Origin: JACCZX01 sp038216465
GTDB lineage: Bacteria; Pseudomonadota; Gammaproteobacteria; Burkholderiales; Burkholderiaceae_F
Direction of reading: 5' to 3'
NCBI GenBank assembly: GCA_038216465.1
Contig: JBBQQC010000020.1
Coordinates: forward strand, 1-60,353
DNA length: 60,353 nt
The translations under genes were made by a program, and so were the position numbers. Of this stretch, positions 41,415-49,226 are shown in pieces; positions within the stretch are counted from its first letter, which is position 1; every line of letters begins with the position of its first letter. The notes below the pieces were generated by a model. That model was not told the origin of the DNA and did not search any database. It saw only the letters and a program-made list of their open reading frames with translations.

Positions 41415-42884
41415 ATGAGCCACGAAACAATGCACCTCACAAAGCCGGATCGTCGGCGAGACAGCGAGGCAAGCGATGCCAGACGCTCGACGCAAAACGC
41501 GGCCGCTACCGTCCCGGCGCGCGCGCCGAGCGACATGCATCCCGGCCAGGTGCTGGCCACATTTGCAGCCACGCTTCGTCTGGACGACATCCCGTCGACC
41601 GTGCTCGATCGCGCCGGGGATTTGATGCTCGACTGGTTCGGCTCCGCACTCGCCGGTAAAGGCGCGCGCGCGGTCGAAACGATTGCGCGCTTCGCCGAAA
41701 GCATGGGTCCGGTCGACGGTCCGAGCGAAGTGCTGATCCATCGCCGTGGCACCAGCCCACTGATGGCGGCGATGATCAACGCGGCGTCTTCGCATGTCGC
41801 CGAGCAGGACGACTTGCACAACAGTTCGGTGTTCCATCCAGCCACCGTCGTGTTTCCTCCTGCCCTGGCGATGGCGCAGGCGCTCGGCAAGAGCGGTGGC
41901 GAGTTGCTGGCAGCGGCCGTCGCCGGCTACGAGGTCGGCATTCGCGTCGGCGAATTTCTCGGCCGCTCGCACTACAAGGTGTTCCATACGACCGGCACTG
42001 CGGGGACACTGGCCGCGGCAGCAGCGGCCGGCCGGTTGTTACGACTGTCGCCGGAACAGATGGTGCATGCGTTCGGCTCAGCCGGAACGCAATCGGCTGG
42101 CCTGTGGGAGTTCCTGCGCGACGCGGCGGACTCGAAGCAACTGCACACCGCGCATGCGGCCAGCTCCGGGCTGATCGCCGCTCACCTCGCGGCCGATGGA
42201 TTGACCGGCGCGCAGCGCATCCTCGACGGCGCGCAGGGCATGGCGGCCGGCATGTCGACCGATGCCGACCCGTTGCGCCTGACCGATCGCCTCGGCACCC
42301 GCTGGGCGCTGACCGAGACGTCGTTCAAGTTCCATGCATCGTGCCGGCACACGCACCCGGCCGCCGACGCGCTGCAACAGTTGATGCAAACGCATCATCT
42401 GGCCGCCGACGAGCTCATCTCGGTGACCGCACTCGTGCACCAGGGCGCCATCGATGTGCTCGGACCGGTCGTCAATCCGCAGACCGTGCACCAGTCGAAG
42501 TTCTCGATCGGCACCGTGCTTGGGATGATCGCGGTTCACGGCCGCGCAGGCCTCACCGATTTCGATCAGCACTGGAACGATCCCGCAGTCACCGCTTTCT
42601 GCGCGCGCGTCACGATGCAATGCGACGCCGAGGTCGATGCAGCCTATCCGGCGCGCTGGATCGGCAAGGTCGAGGTGAAGACGCGCGACGGCCGCCTGTT
42701 GAAGGCACAGGTCGATGAACCCAAGGGCGATCCCGGTAATACGCTGACGCGCGCCGAACTCGAAGACAAAGCGCTGCGGCTGGCCGCCTATCACGGCGGC
42801 GCCAGCGCGGCCGAGTTGCAGCGCGTGATCGAACGCATTCGCGCGCTGCGCACGACGGCCCGCGTCGGAAGGTTTCTCGACTGA
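41415..42884 (+). CDS. MmgE/PrpD family protein
   Basis: This protein of 489 residues belongs to the family that includes 2-methylcitrate dehydratase (PrpD). It has SHVAEQDDLHNSSVFHPATV near residue 130, an alpha-helical core with GYEVGIRVGEFLGRSHY, and GSAGTQSAGLWEF near 220. The N-terminal 40 residues (MSHETMHLTKPDRRRDSEAS) are variable and rich in charge, so a downstream start such as MHPGQVLATFAATLRL may be used. The Pseudomonas itaconate operon also contains an MmgE/PrpD gene (PA0881) of unclear role. It is 31 bp after the transferase and four bases before the lyase. Confidence 0.82.
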   Translation: MSHETMHLTKPDRRRDSEASDARRSTQNAAATVPARAPSDMHPGQVLATFAATLRLDDIPSTVLDRAGDLMLDWFGSALAGKGARAVETIARFAESMGPVDGPSEVLIHRRGTSPLMAAMINAASSHVAEQDDLHNSSVFHPATVVFPPALAMAQALGKSGGELLAAAVAGYEVGIRVGEFLGRSHYKVFHTTGTAGTLAAAAAAGRLLRLSPEQMVHAFGSAGTQSAGLWEFLRDAADSKQLHTAHAASSGLIAAHLAADGLTGAQRILDGAQGMAAGMSTDADPLRLTDRLGTRWALTETSFKFHASCRHTHPAADALQQLMQTHHLAADELISVTALVHQGAIDVLGPVVNPQTVHQSKFSIGTVLGMIAVHGRAGLTDFDQHWNDPAVTAFCARVTMQCDAEVDAAYPARWIGKVEVKTRDGRLLKAQVDEPKGDPGNTLTRAELEDKALRLAAYHGGASAAELQRVIERIRALRTTARVGRFLD

Positions 42885-42888
42885 AGCG

Positions 42889-43698
42889 ATGCTGGCGCGC
42901 TCTTATCTGTTCGTGCCCGGCAACCGGCCGGAGCGCTTCGCCAAGGCGTACGCGAGCGGTGCCGACGCCGTCATCATCGACCTCGAAGACGCCGTTGCGC
43001 CGCACGCGAAGGCGAGTGCACGCGCGGCACTTGCCGCCTGGCTCGACGCCGGCAACGGGCCCATTGTCGTGCGCATCAACAGCGTCGATACCGAATGGTT
43101 CGCGGACGATCTGGCGTTGGTCGTGCGACCCGAAGTGATCGGCGTGATGCTGCCGAAGGCAGAGCGCGCCACCGACATCGCGCGCGTAAGCGCCGCCGTT
43201 TCGTCAGCGGCGCTGCTGCCGTTGATCGAGACCGCCATCGGCGTCGATCGCGTACGCGAAATCGCCGGCGCCGCCGGCGTGCAGCGGCTGGTATTCGGCT
43301 CGATCGATCTGCAGCTCGATCTGGGCATCAGCGGTGACGGCGACGAGCTGCTGCTGTATCGCTCGCAGCTTGTGCTGGCCTCGAGGCTGGCGCAACTCGC
43401 GCCCCCGGTCGACGGCGTATCAACAACAATCGACGATCCAAGCGCGTTGCGCGACGACGCGCAGCGCGCACGACGGCTTGGGTTCGGAGCCAAGCTGTGC
43501 ATTCACCCGCGGCAGGTGCAGGAGGTCAACGATGCGTTCAGCCCCAACGCCGATGAGGTCGCCTGGGCCGAGCGTGTCGTCGCTGCTGCCGAGAAGGCCA
43601 ACGGCGCAGCCGTCGCCGTCGATGGCAAGATGGTCGACCGGCCCGTGCTGTTGCGCGCGCAGGCGTTACTACGCCAAGCCGGGAGGACGCCGTCGTGA
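42889..43698 (+). CDS. ccl: CitE-type lyase, probable citramalyl-CoA lyase
   Basis: This HpcH/HpaI-CitE family lyase has 269 residues and a TIM-barrel fold. The N-terminal motif RSYLFVPGNRPERF and ADAVIIDLEDAVAPHAK near residue 25-42 hold the CoA and metal ligands. VRINSVDTEWFADDL near 61, MLPKAERATDI near 86, and LLPLIETAIGV near 106 follow. IDLQLDLGI near 139 supplies a metal-binding Asp/Glu. In the itaconate route Ccl splits citramalyl-CoA into acetyl-CoA and pyruvate. Beta-lyases acting on malyl- or methylmalyl-CoA are close relatives. The last codons run into a remnant of a VOC gene. Confidence 0.75.
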   Translation: MLARSYLFVPGNRPERFAKAYASGADAVIIDLEDAVAPHAKASARAALAAWLDAGNGPIVVRINSVDTEWFADDLALVVRPEVIGVMLPKAERATDIARVSAAVSSAALLPLIETAIGVDRVREIAGAAGVQRLVFGSIDLQLDLGISGDGDELLLYRSQLVLASRLAQLAPPVDGVSTTIDDPSALRDDAQRARRLGFGAKLCIHPRQVQEVNDAFSPNADEVAWAERVVAAAEKANGAAVAVDGKMVDRPVLLRAQALLRQAGRTPS

Positions 43699-43699
43699 G

Positions 43700-43801
43700 C
43701 GCACTGGCGCCACAGGACGCATTCGCTCGATCTACTTACGCGATCCGGATCTGAACCTGCTCGAGATCTCGAAGCTGTCGTCAACGGATACCCCTGGGTA
43801 A
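43700..43801 (+). pseudogene. C-terminal remnant of a VOC (ring-cleaving dioxygenase-like) gene
   Basis: Directly after the lyase stop a frame encodes RTGATGRIRSIYLRDPDLNL followed by LEISKL and a short tail, then a stop at 43801. This is the conserved C-terminus of a VOC protein (the glutamate in LEIS is the metal ligand). There is no start codon or N-terminal part. In the Pseudomonas itaconate operon a VOC-type gene (PA0880) occurs in the same set, so this is probably its decayed counterpart. Confidence 0.65.
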
Positions 43802-43932
43802 TCGAGTGCAAGCGTGAATTGCTCATTTTCGGTCGATGCCGGTAAAGTGTGCTTTGTCCCGCAGAACGTCGTGCCAGCCGAGACAGCGTGCGCGCAGTTG
43901 GCATCATTAAGAAAACAGCACAGGAGACACAG

Positions 43933-44919
43933 ATGAAACTAGTCGCAACAATCATGGCAGGAGCGCTCGCGCTTGCGCTGTCGGCCGGCGCAGCCCAGGC
44001 GCAGATAGTCGTGAAGTTCAGCCACGTCGTGGCCGACAAGACACCCAAGGGCCAGGGGGCGCTGAAATTCAAGGAGCTCGCTGAAAAAAAGCTGCCGGGC
44101 AAGGTGCAGGTGCAGGTGTTCCCGAGCTCGCAGTTGTTCGGCGACGCCAAGGAGCTCGAGGCGTTGCTGCTGGGTGATGTGCAGTTCATCGCGCCGTCGC
44201 TGTCCAAGTTCGACCGTTACACGAAGAAGATTCAGGTGTTCGATCTGCCGTTCCTGTTCGACGACATCGAGGCGGTCGACCGTTTTCAGTCCGGCCCGAA
44301 GGGCCAGGAGCTGCTGACGTCGATGAAGAATCGTGGCCTGCTGGGCCTGGCGTACTGGCACAACGGCATGAAACAACTGTCGAGCGACAAGGATCAGCTC
44401 AAGCGTCCCGAGGATGTCAAAGGTTTGAAGTTCCGCATCCAGGCTTCTGACGTGCTGGAAGCGCAGTTCCGCGCCCTTGGCGCCAATCCACAGAAGATGG
44501 CGTTTGGGGAAGTCTACCAGGCTTTGCAGACCGGCGTAGTCGATGGTCAGGAAAACACGTGGTCGAATATCTACTCGCAGAAGTTCCATGAGGTGCAGAA
44601 GACGATCGCCGAAACCAACCACGGCATCATCGACTACATGGTCGTGACCAACGCCAAATGGTGGGACGGACTGCCGCCGGATGTCAAAAAGGGGCTGTCC
44701 GAAGCGATGGCCGAAGCGACCGCGTACGCCAACAAGCTGGCCGACGACATCAACGAAGCCGACCGCAAGAGGATCACCGAGGCGGGTAAGGCCAAAATCC
44801 AGAAGCTCGGCAAGGACGACCTCGCTGCATGGCGCAAAACAATGGAGCCGGTGTGGAAGCAGTTCGAGGGCGGTATCGGGCGTGACCTGATCGACGCCGC
44901 TTTGAAGTCCAACAAGTAA
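43933..44919 (+). CDS. dctP: TRAP transporter substrate-binding protein
   Basis: This is the periplasmic binding protein of a TRAP transporter, 328 residues. The signal peptide is MKLVATIMAGALALALSAGA ending AQA. The DctP core motifs are GLKFRIQASDVLEAQFRALG near residue 170 (with the carboxylate-binding arginine in KFRI), and VDGQENTWSNIYSQKF near 200. AGGAG precedes the ATG. The preceding 130 bp probably hold its promoter. Its position after the itaconate-type catabolic genes suggests a dicarboxylate or C5 acid as ligand, but the ligand is not proven by sequence. Confidence 0.92.
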   Translation: MKLVATIMAGALALALSAGAAQAQIVVKFSHVVADKTPKGQGALKFKELAEKKLPGKVQVQVFPSSQLFGDAKELEALLLGDVQFIAPSLSKFDRYTKKIQVFDLPFLFDDIEAVDRFQSGPKGQELLTSMKNRGLLGLAYWHNGMKQLSSDKDQLKRPEDVKGLKFRIQASDVLEAQFRALGANPQKMAFGEVYQALQTGVVDGQENTWSNIYSQKFHEVQKTIAETNHGIIDYMVVTNAKWWDGLPPDVKKGLSEAMAEATAYANKLADDINEADRKRITEAGKAKIQKLGKDDLAAWRKTMEPVWKQFEGGIGRDLIDAALKSNK

Positions 44920-44931
44920 GCAGACTTGACG

Positions 44932-44958
44932 GGGCCCGCGACAGCGGCCCTTTTCTTT
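44932..44958 (+). terminator. Terminator or attenuator between dctP and dctQ
   Basis: A GGGCC(C)GC-GACA-GCGGCCC hairpin with one bulge is followed by TTTTCTTT, 12 bases after the dctP stop codon and just before dctQ. A partial terminator here would let the binding protein be made in excess over the membrane parts, a common pattern in TRAP operons. Confidence 0.75.
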
Positions 44959-44962
44959 ACTC

Positions 44963-45499
44963 ATGCGCTGGCTCGAACACCTCGAGGAAGGGCTGATCAC
45001 CCTGCTGCTGGCGGCGATGACGCTGGTCACTTTCATGCAGGTGATCGCGCGCTATGTTTTCAACTACAGCTTCGTGTGGGCGGTCGAGCTCACCGGCATC
45101 ATGTTCGCATGGATGATCTTCATCGGCATGTCATATGGTGTGCGGGTGGGCGCGCACATCGGAATCGATGCCGCGGTTAAGGTGCTCGGCCCCAAGGCCG
45201 CACGAATCGTCGCCTCGATCGCAGCCGCGCTGTGCGTCGTGTATGCGGTCATCGTCACGATCGGTGGCTTTGCGTACGTCAGGAAGATGTACGACGTCGG
45301 CATCCTGTTGCAAGATCTGCCCTTTGAGCAGTGGATCCCGCGCGCAATTTTGCCGCTCGGCTTCGCGCTGCTTGCGCTGCGGTTTACGCAGGTGCTGTTA
45401 CGGCTCATCAGCGGCAAGGACGCGCATCTGCTCGGCGACGAAGCCCAGGAGGCGCTTAAGTTGAAGGAACAAGACACGTACGGCGAAGTGCGCGAATGA
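44963..45499 (+). CDS. dctQ: TRAP transporter small membrane subunit
   Basis: This 178-residue small permease has four predicted membrane spans. The first starts EGLITLLLAAMTLVTFMQVI. The DctQ signature ARYVFNYSFVWAVELTG near residue 34, FAWMIFIGMSYGVRVGAHIG near 52, and GFALLALRF near 132 are typical. Its stop codon overlaps the dctM start by four bases, so the two are coupled. It helps join the binding protein to the large permease. Confidence 0.9.
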   Translation: MRWLEHLEEGLITLLLAAMTLVTFMQVIARYVFNYSFVWAVELTGIMFAWMIFIGMSYGVRVGAHIGIDAAVKVLGPKAARIVASIAAALCVVYAVIVTIGGFAYVRKMYDVGILLQDLPFEQWIPRAILPLGFALLALRFTQVLLRLISGKDAHLLGDEAQEALKLKEQDTYGEVRE

Positions 45500-46773
45500 C
45501 CACCGCCGTTCTATTCATCCTGCTGTTCGTCTTCATGCTGCTCGGCATGCCGGTAGCGGTGGCGCTCGGCCTTTCCTCGCTGCTGACGATCCTGTTCTTC
45601 GCGCAGGACTCGCTGGCTTCGCTGGCGCTCAAGCTGTTCGAGACTTCCGAGCACTACACGCTGCTGGCGATTCCGTTTTTTATTCTCGGCGGCGCGTTCA
45701 TGACCACCGGCGGTGTTGCCAAGCGGATGATCCGCTTCGCGAATGCCTGCATTGGCCACCTGCGTGGCGGTCTGGCGATGGCGTCGGTGATGGCCTGCAT
45801 GCTGTTCGCGGCGGTGTCGGGTTCGTCACCGGCAACCGTCGTCGCGGTCGGCTCGATTGTGATTGCCGGCATGGTCAAGGTCGGTTATCCGAAGCCGTTC
45901 GCCGCCGGCGTGATTTGCAACGCCGGCACGCTCGGCATCCTGATTCCGCCTTCGATCGTGATGGTGGTCTACGGCGCCGCCACCGAGACTTCGGTCGGCA
46001 GGCTGTTCATGGCGGGTGTGATTCCGGGCATCTTGCTCGGCCTGATGCTGATGGTCGCCATCTACGTGCGGGCCCGGACGTTGGACCTGCCTCGGCAACC
46101 ACGCGCATCGATTGGCGACATCGTGACGTCGGGCCGCGATTCGCTATGGGGCCTGTTACTGGTCGTCATCATTCTGGGCGGCATCTACGGCGGCATCTTC
46201 ACCCCGACCGAGGCGGCAGCGGTGGCGGCGGTCTATTCCTTCTTCATCGCCGTGTTTGTTTACCGCGATATCGGCTTAAGCCGAGTGCCGCGCGTTCTGC
46301 TCGACGCAGGCAAGGTGACGGTCATGCTGATGTTCATCGTCGCCAACGCCTTGCTGTTTGCGCACGTGCTGACGACCGAGCGGATTCCGCAGGTGATCGC
46401 AGAAACGATTATCGGCTGGGGCATGGCGCCGTGGCAGTTCCTGATCGTAGTGAACATCCTGCTGCTGGTGGCGGGAATGTTCATGGAGCCGACCGGAATC
46501 ATCCTGATCCTGGCGCCGATTCTGTTCCCTATCGCCACACAACTCGGCATCGACCCCGTGCACCTTGGCATCATCATGGTCGTGAACCTGGAAATCGGCA
46601 TGATCACGCCACCGATCGGGCTCAATCTCTTTGTGACCGCGGGCATCACTGAGATGTCGATAATGCAGGTGGTGCGGGCTGCGCTACCGTGGACAACGGT
46701 GTTACTGGTCTTCTTGGTAATCATCACCTACGTGCCAAAGATTTCGCTGTGGCTGCCGGATCTACTTTTCTGA
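45496..46773 (+). CDS. dctM: TRAP transporter large membrane subunit
   Basis: This 425-residue large permease carries out sodium-driven transport. The DctM signature FILGGAFMTTGGVAKRMIRF near residue 58, the motif GGLAMASVMACMLFAAVSGS near 92, and AGTLGILIPPSIVMVVYGAA near 142 are all visible. PTEAAAVAAVYSFFIAVFVY follows near 238 and NLEIGMITPPIGLNLFVTAG near 365. About twelve spans are predicted. It is the last gene of the TRAP operon and is convergent with the penicillin-acylase-family gene six bases away. Confidence 0.93.
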   Translation: MTTAVLFILLFVFMLLGMPVAVALGLSSLLTILFFAQDSLASLALKLFETSEHYTLLAIPFFILGGAFMTTGGVAKRMIRFANACIGHLRGGLAMASVMACMLFAAVSGSSPATVVAVGSIVIAGMVKVGYPKPFAAGVICNAGTLGILIPPSIVMVVYGAATETSVGRLFMAGVIPGILLGLMLMVAIYVRARTLDLPRQPRASIGDIVTSGRDSLWGLLLVVIILGGIYGGIFTPTEAAAVAAVYSFFIAVFVYRDIGLSRVPRVLLDAGKVTVMLMFIVANALLFAHVLTTERIPQVIAETIIGWGMAPWQFLIVVNILLLVAGMFMEPTGIILILAPILFPIATQLGIDPVHLGIIMVVNLEIGMITPPIGLNLFVTAGITEMSIMQVVRAALPWTTVLLVFLVIITYVPKISLWLPDLLF

Positions 46774-46779
46774 GCCGAG

Positions 46780-49185
46780 CTAGCGTCGCGGCCTAAGCTC
46801 CAGCGTTGTCGCTTCGCGCGCCGATGGCGGTCGCATCGGCAGATAGAGGCCGTCTCGCCAAAGCAGCAGCATCGACGCATAGTCATCCGACAACGGATTG
46901 CCCGCCTGACCGCTCGAAAGGATCCACAGCGAACTCGACTCGAGCGCGGCCAAGTCGTAGATCGCACGCAGGGTCGCGGTGTGCCGTGTCGAAAACGGAG
47001 CGTCGGCGCGGTGTGACAACGCACCGACATTGACGGTGTGCGTGTCTCCCGGATACGGCACTCGCAGCTCAAACAGGCGGCGCAGCCCAGGCACATTGGA
47101 CAGCGGCCTGTGCTCGGCCACCGCGCGATGCGATTCGCCCCAGCGCAAGCCGGCGACGTCGCGCCCTGTTTCCTGAGCGAGCTGCGTCACCGCCGTGTCG
47201 AGCGCTTCACCGGCCAGCGAGCGGCACGTTTCGAAACGCTGCTCGGTTGATCGGTCGTCACACCAGTCGCGCGCGCTCGCCTCGCCAGACAGCACGTGCA
47301 GCAGGGTCGCGGTCAGTTCGGCCTGATCGACGAAGTCTTCCGTCAGCGAACCCAGGTCATCGGCAAAAACTCGATGCTTGAGCTCGCGCATCCACGCGTG
47401 ATAAATCAACGGCTCGGGCGTATCGGCCTTCATCTGAAAATCCCACGCGCTCAGGCGCGCGAGCGCATCACGCCCAGCCTCGGTCTGCGGCGGCGCATCT
47501 TTCAGCAATGCCAGCATGTCGCGCGCCGCGAGCGATGTGATGTCGGCCTGAATCGCCTTGAACGTGCTGACGTCGTGCTTGCCACGCACGTTCAGCAACT
47601 GTTCGACACGCTGAGCGCGATACGGCAGAAACCATTCATACGTCAGATGATGCGGATACGACGGCGGCACGATCTTGTGATTTGCGGTGACGATGAATCC
47701 GCTGGCGGGATCGCGCAATCGCGGCGCCTGGTCGGTCGGCACGTAACCGGTCCAGTCGTAACGCGCCTCCCATCCGGGCGCAGGAACCAGCCCATGTAAA
47801 TCGTTGGCACGATCGCGCATCGGAATGCGCCCCGTCACGACCATCCCGATGCGGCCATCGACATCCGCGATCAACGCCGACTGCGTGACGATCTGGAATT
47901 GCGCCAGTGCCCGCTCGGCCTGATCGATGTTGCGCGCCTTGTTGAGCGCGCGAATCGCTGCGACTGTGGTGTCATCGGGCTCGAGCGCTGACCAGCGCAT
48001 TGACAGCACAAACTGCGGTTGCTTGAAACCCTTTTCGACGCTGGCAAGCCCGCTGATCACCGGACCGTGGCGCGTCTGGCGCACCGTCAGTTCGACATCG
48101 GCACCGCCCTTTACGCGGATAAGCTCGACGTGCGTAACAAACCGTGCCCAGCCGTCCGGCGTCTGATATTCGTCGGGTCGCTCGGGATTGATGCGTTCCA
48201 GATAGAGGTCCTGCTGATCGACACCCGTATTGGTGAACGCCCACGCAATGCGATCGTTGCGGCCAAGAACGACACCCGGCACGCCCGGCAACGTTGCTCC
48301 GATGACTTTCAAGCCCGGCGCCTGCATGCCTGCGAAGTACCAAACCGACGGTGTCGTCAGTCCCAGATGCGGATCATTGGCAACCATCGGCTTGCCGCTG
48401 ACGGTGCGCTTCCCCGACACGACCCAGTTGTTGGAGCCGAGTCCTTCGCCGAAGCCAAATGCGGGCGCGGCCAGCGCTGTCACTGGCGCCGACTTCAATC
48501 CGAGCAGGCGATACAGCTCTACGTAATCCGCGGTCGGCGGCGCCGCATCGCCGGGATACGGCGGATAGAAATCGTTGATCTCCGCCATCGAAAACCGTTG
48601 CGACAACTGCAGGCGACGCAACTCGCGTGAGTACGAGTAGCGCGCAAGATCCCACGCCATCATCAGCGACCAGCCGATCGAATCGGCCGGCGTCCACGGC
48701 TCCGGCTTCGGTGCGCGCGTCAAGAAAAACTCGGGCGGCAGCGGGCCACCGCGCTTGCCCAGATACGCATTTACACCAGCGGCGTACGCGTCGAGCAAGT
48801 CGCGATGCTCGGCATCTAGGTTTTGGTAAATGCTTTGCGCGGTACGGGCGATGCCGATCGTCCGCAAAAATTTATCGGTATCGAGCGCCGACTCGCCGAG
48901 CACTTCGGCCAGACGGCCGGCAGCAATCCGCCGATTCATTTCCATCTGCCATAACCGATCTTGCGCATGCGCATATCCGAGCGCAAAGGTCGCGTCGCGT
49001 TCATTCGCCGCGACAATGTTTGGAATGCCGTGCTCGTCGCGCTCGATGCGTACCGGTTGCTGCAGCCCGGCGACCATGAACGTTCCTTCGTGCACCGGCA
49101 GACTGGCTTGCCGATACCAAAGCAACACTGCCAGCAGCGCGACGATAACCAGCAGCATTGCGAAGCCTGCATAGCGGGCGCGCAC
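46780..49185 (-). CDS. Penicillin acylase family N-terminal nucleophile hydrolase
   Basis: This is an amidase of the penicillin G / AHL acylase group, about 801 residues, made as a precursor that cleaves itself in two. The nucleophile is Ser251, in GEGLGSNNWVVSGKR, the first residue of the beta chain. The N-terminal alpha part has HGIPNIVAANERDATFALGY and AHAQDRLWQMEMNRR. The first 25 residues are a hydrophobic anchor (AGFAMLLVIVALLAVLLWY). I start at the GTG 49185 because AGGAG lies just before it; the longer reading from 49374 overlaps dnaE2. The substrate could be an N-acyl amide, a beta-lactam or an acyl-homoserine lactone, and the sequence alone does not decide. Confidence 0.88.
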   Translation of the reverse strand: MRARYAGFAMLLVIVALLAVLLWYRQASLPVHEGTFMVAGLQQPVRIERDEHGIPNIVAANERDATFALGYAHAQDRLWQMEMNRRIAAGRLAEVLGESALDTDKFLRTIGIARTAQSIYQNLDAEHRDLLDAYAAGVNAYLGKRGGPLPPEFFLTRAPKPEPWTPADSIGWSLMMAWDLARYSYSRELRRLQLSQRFSMAEINDFYPPYPGDAAPPTADYVELYRLLGLKSAPVTALAAPAFGFGEGLGSNNWVVSGKRTVSGKPMVANDPHLGLTTPSVWYFAGMQAPGLKVIGATLPGVPGVVLGRNDRIAWAFTNTGVDQQDLYLERINPERPDEYQTPDGWARFVTHVELIRVKGGADVELTVRQTRHGPVISGLASVEKGFKQPQFVLSMRWSALEPDDTTVAAIRALNKARNIDQAERALAQFQIVTQSALIADVDGRIGMVVTGRIPMRDRANDLHGLVPAPGWEARYDWTGYVPTDQAPRLRDPASGFIVTANHKIVPPSYPHHLTYEWFLPYRAQRVEQLLNVRGKHDVSTFKAIQADITSLAARDMLALLKDAPPQTEAGRDALARLSAWDFQMKADTPEPLIYHAWMRELKHRVFADDLGSLTEDFVDQAELTATLLHVLSGEASARDWCDDRSTEQRFETCRSLAGEALDTAVTQLAQETGRDVAGLRWGESHRAVAEHRPLSNVPGLRRLFELRVPYPGDTHTVNVGALSHRADAPFSTRHTATLRAIYDLAALESSSLWILSSGQAGNPLSDDYASMLLLWRDGLYLPMRPPSAREATTLELRPRR

Positions 49186-49226
49186 CGGTTTCTCCTGATT
49201 CAACTTAGGCGGCGATTGTATGGGCC

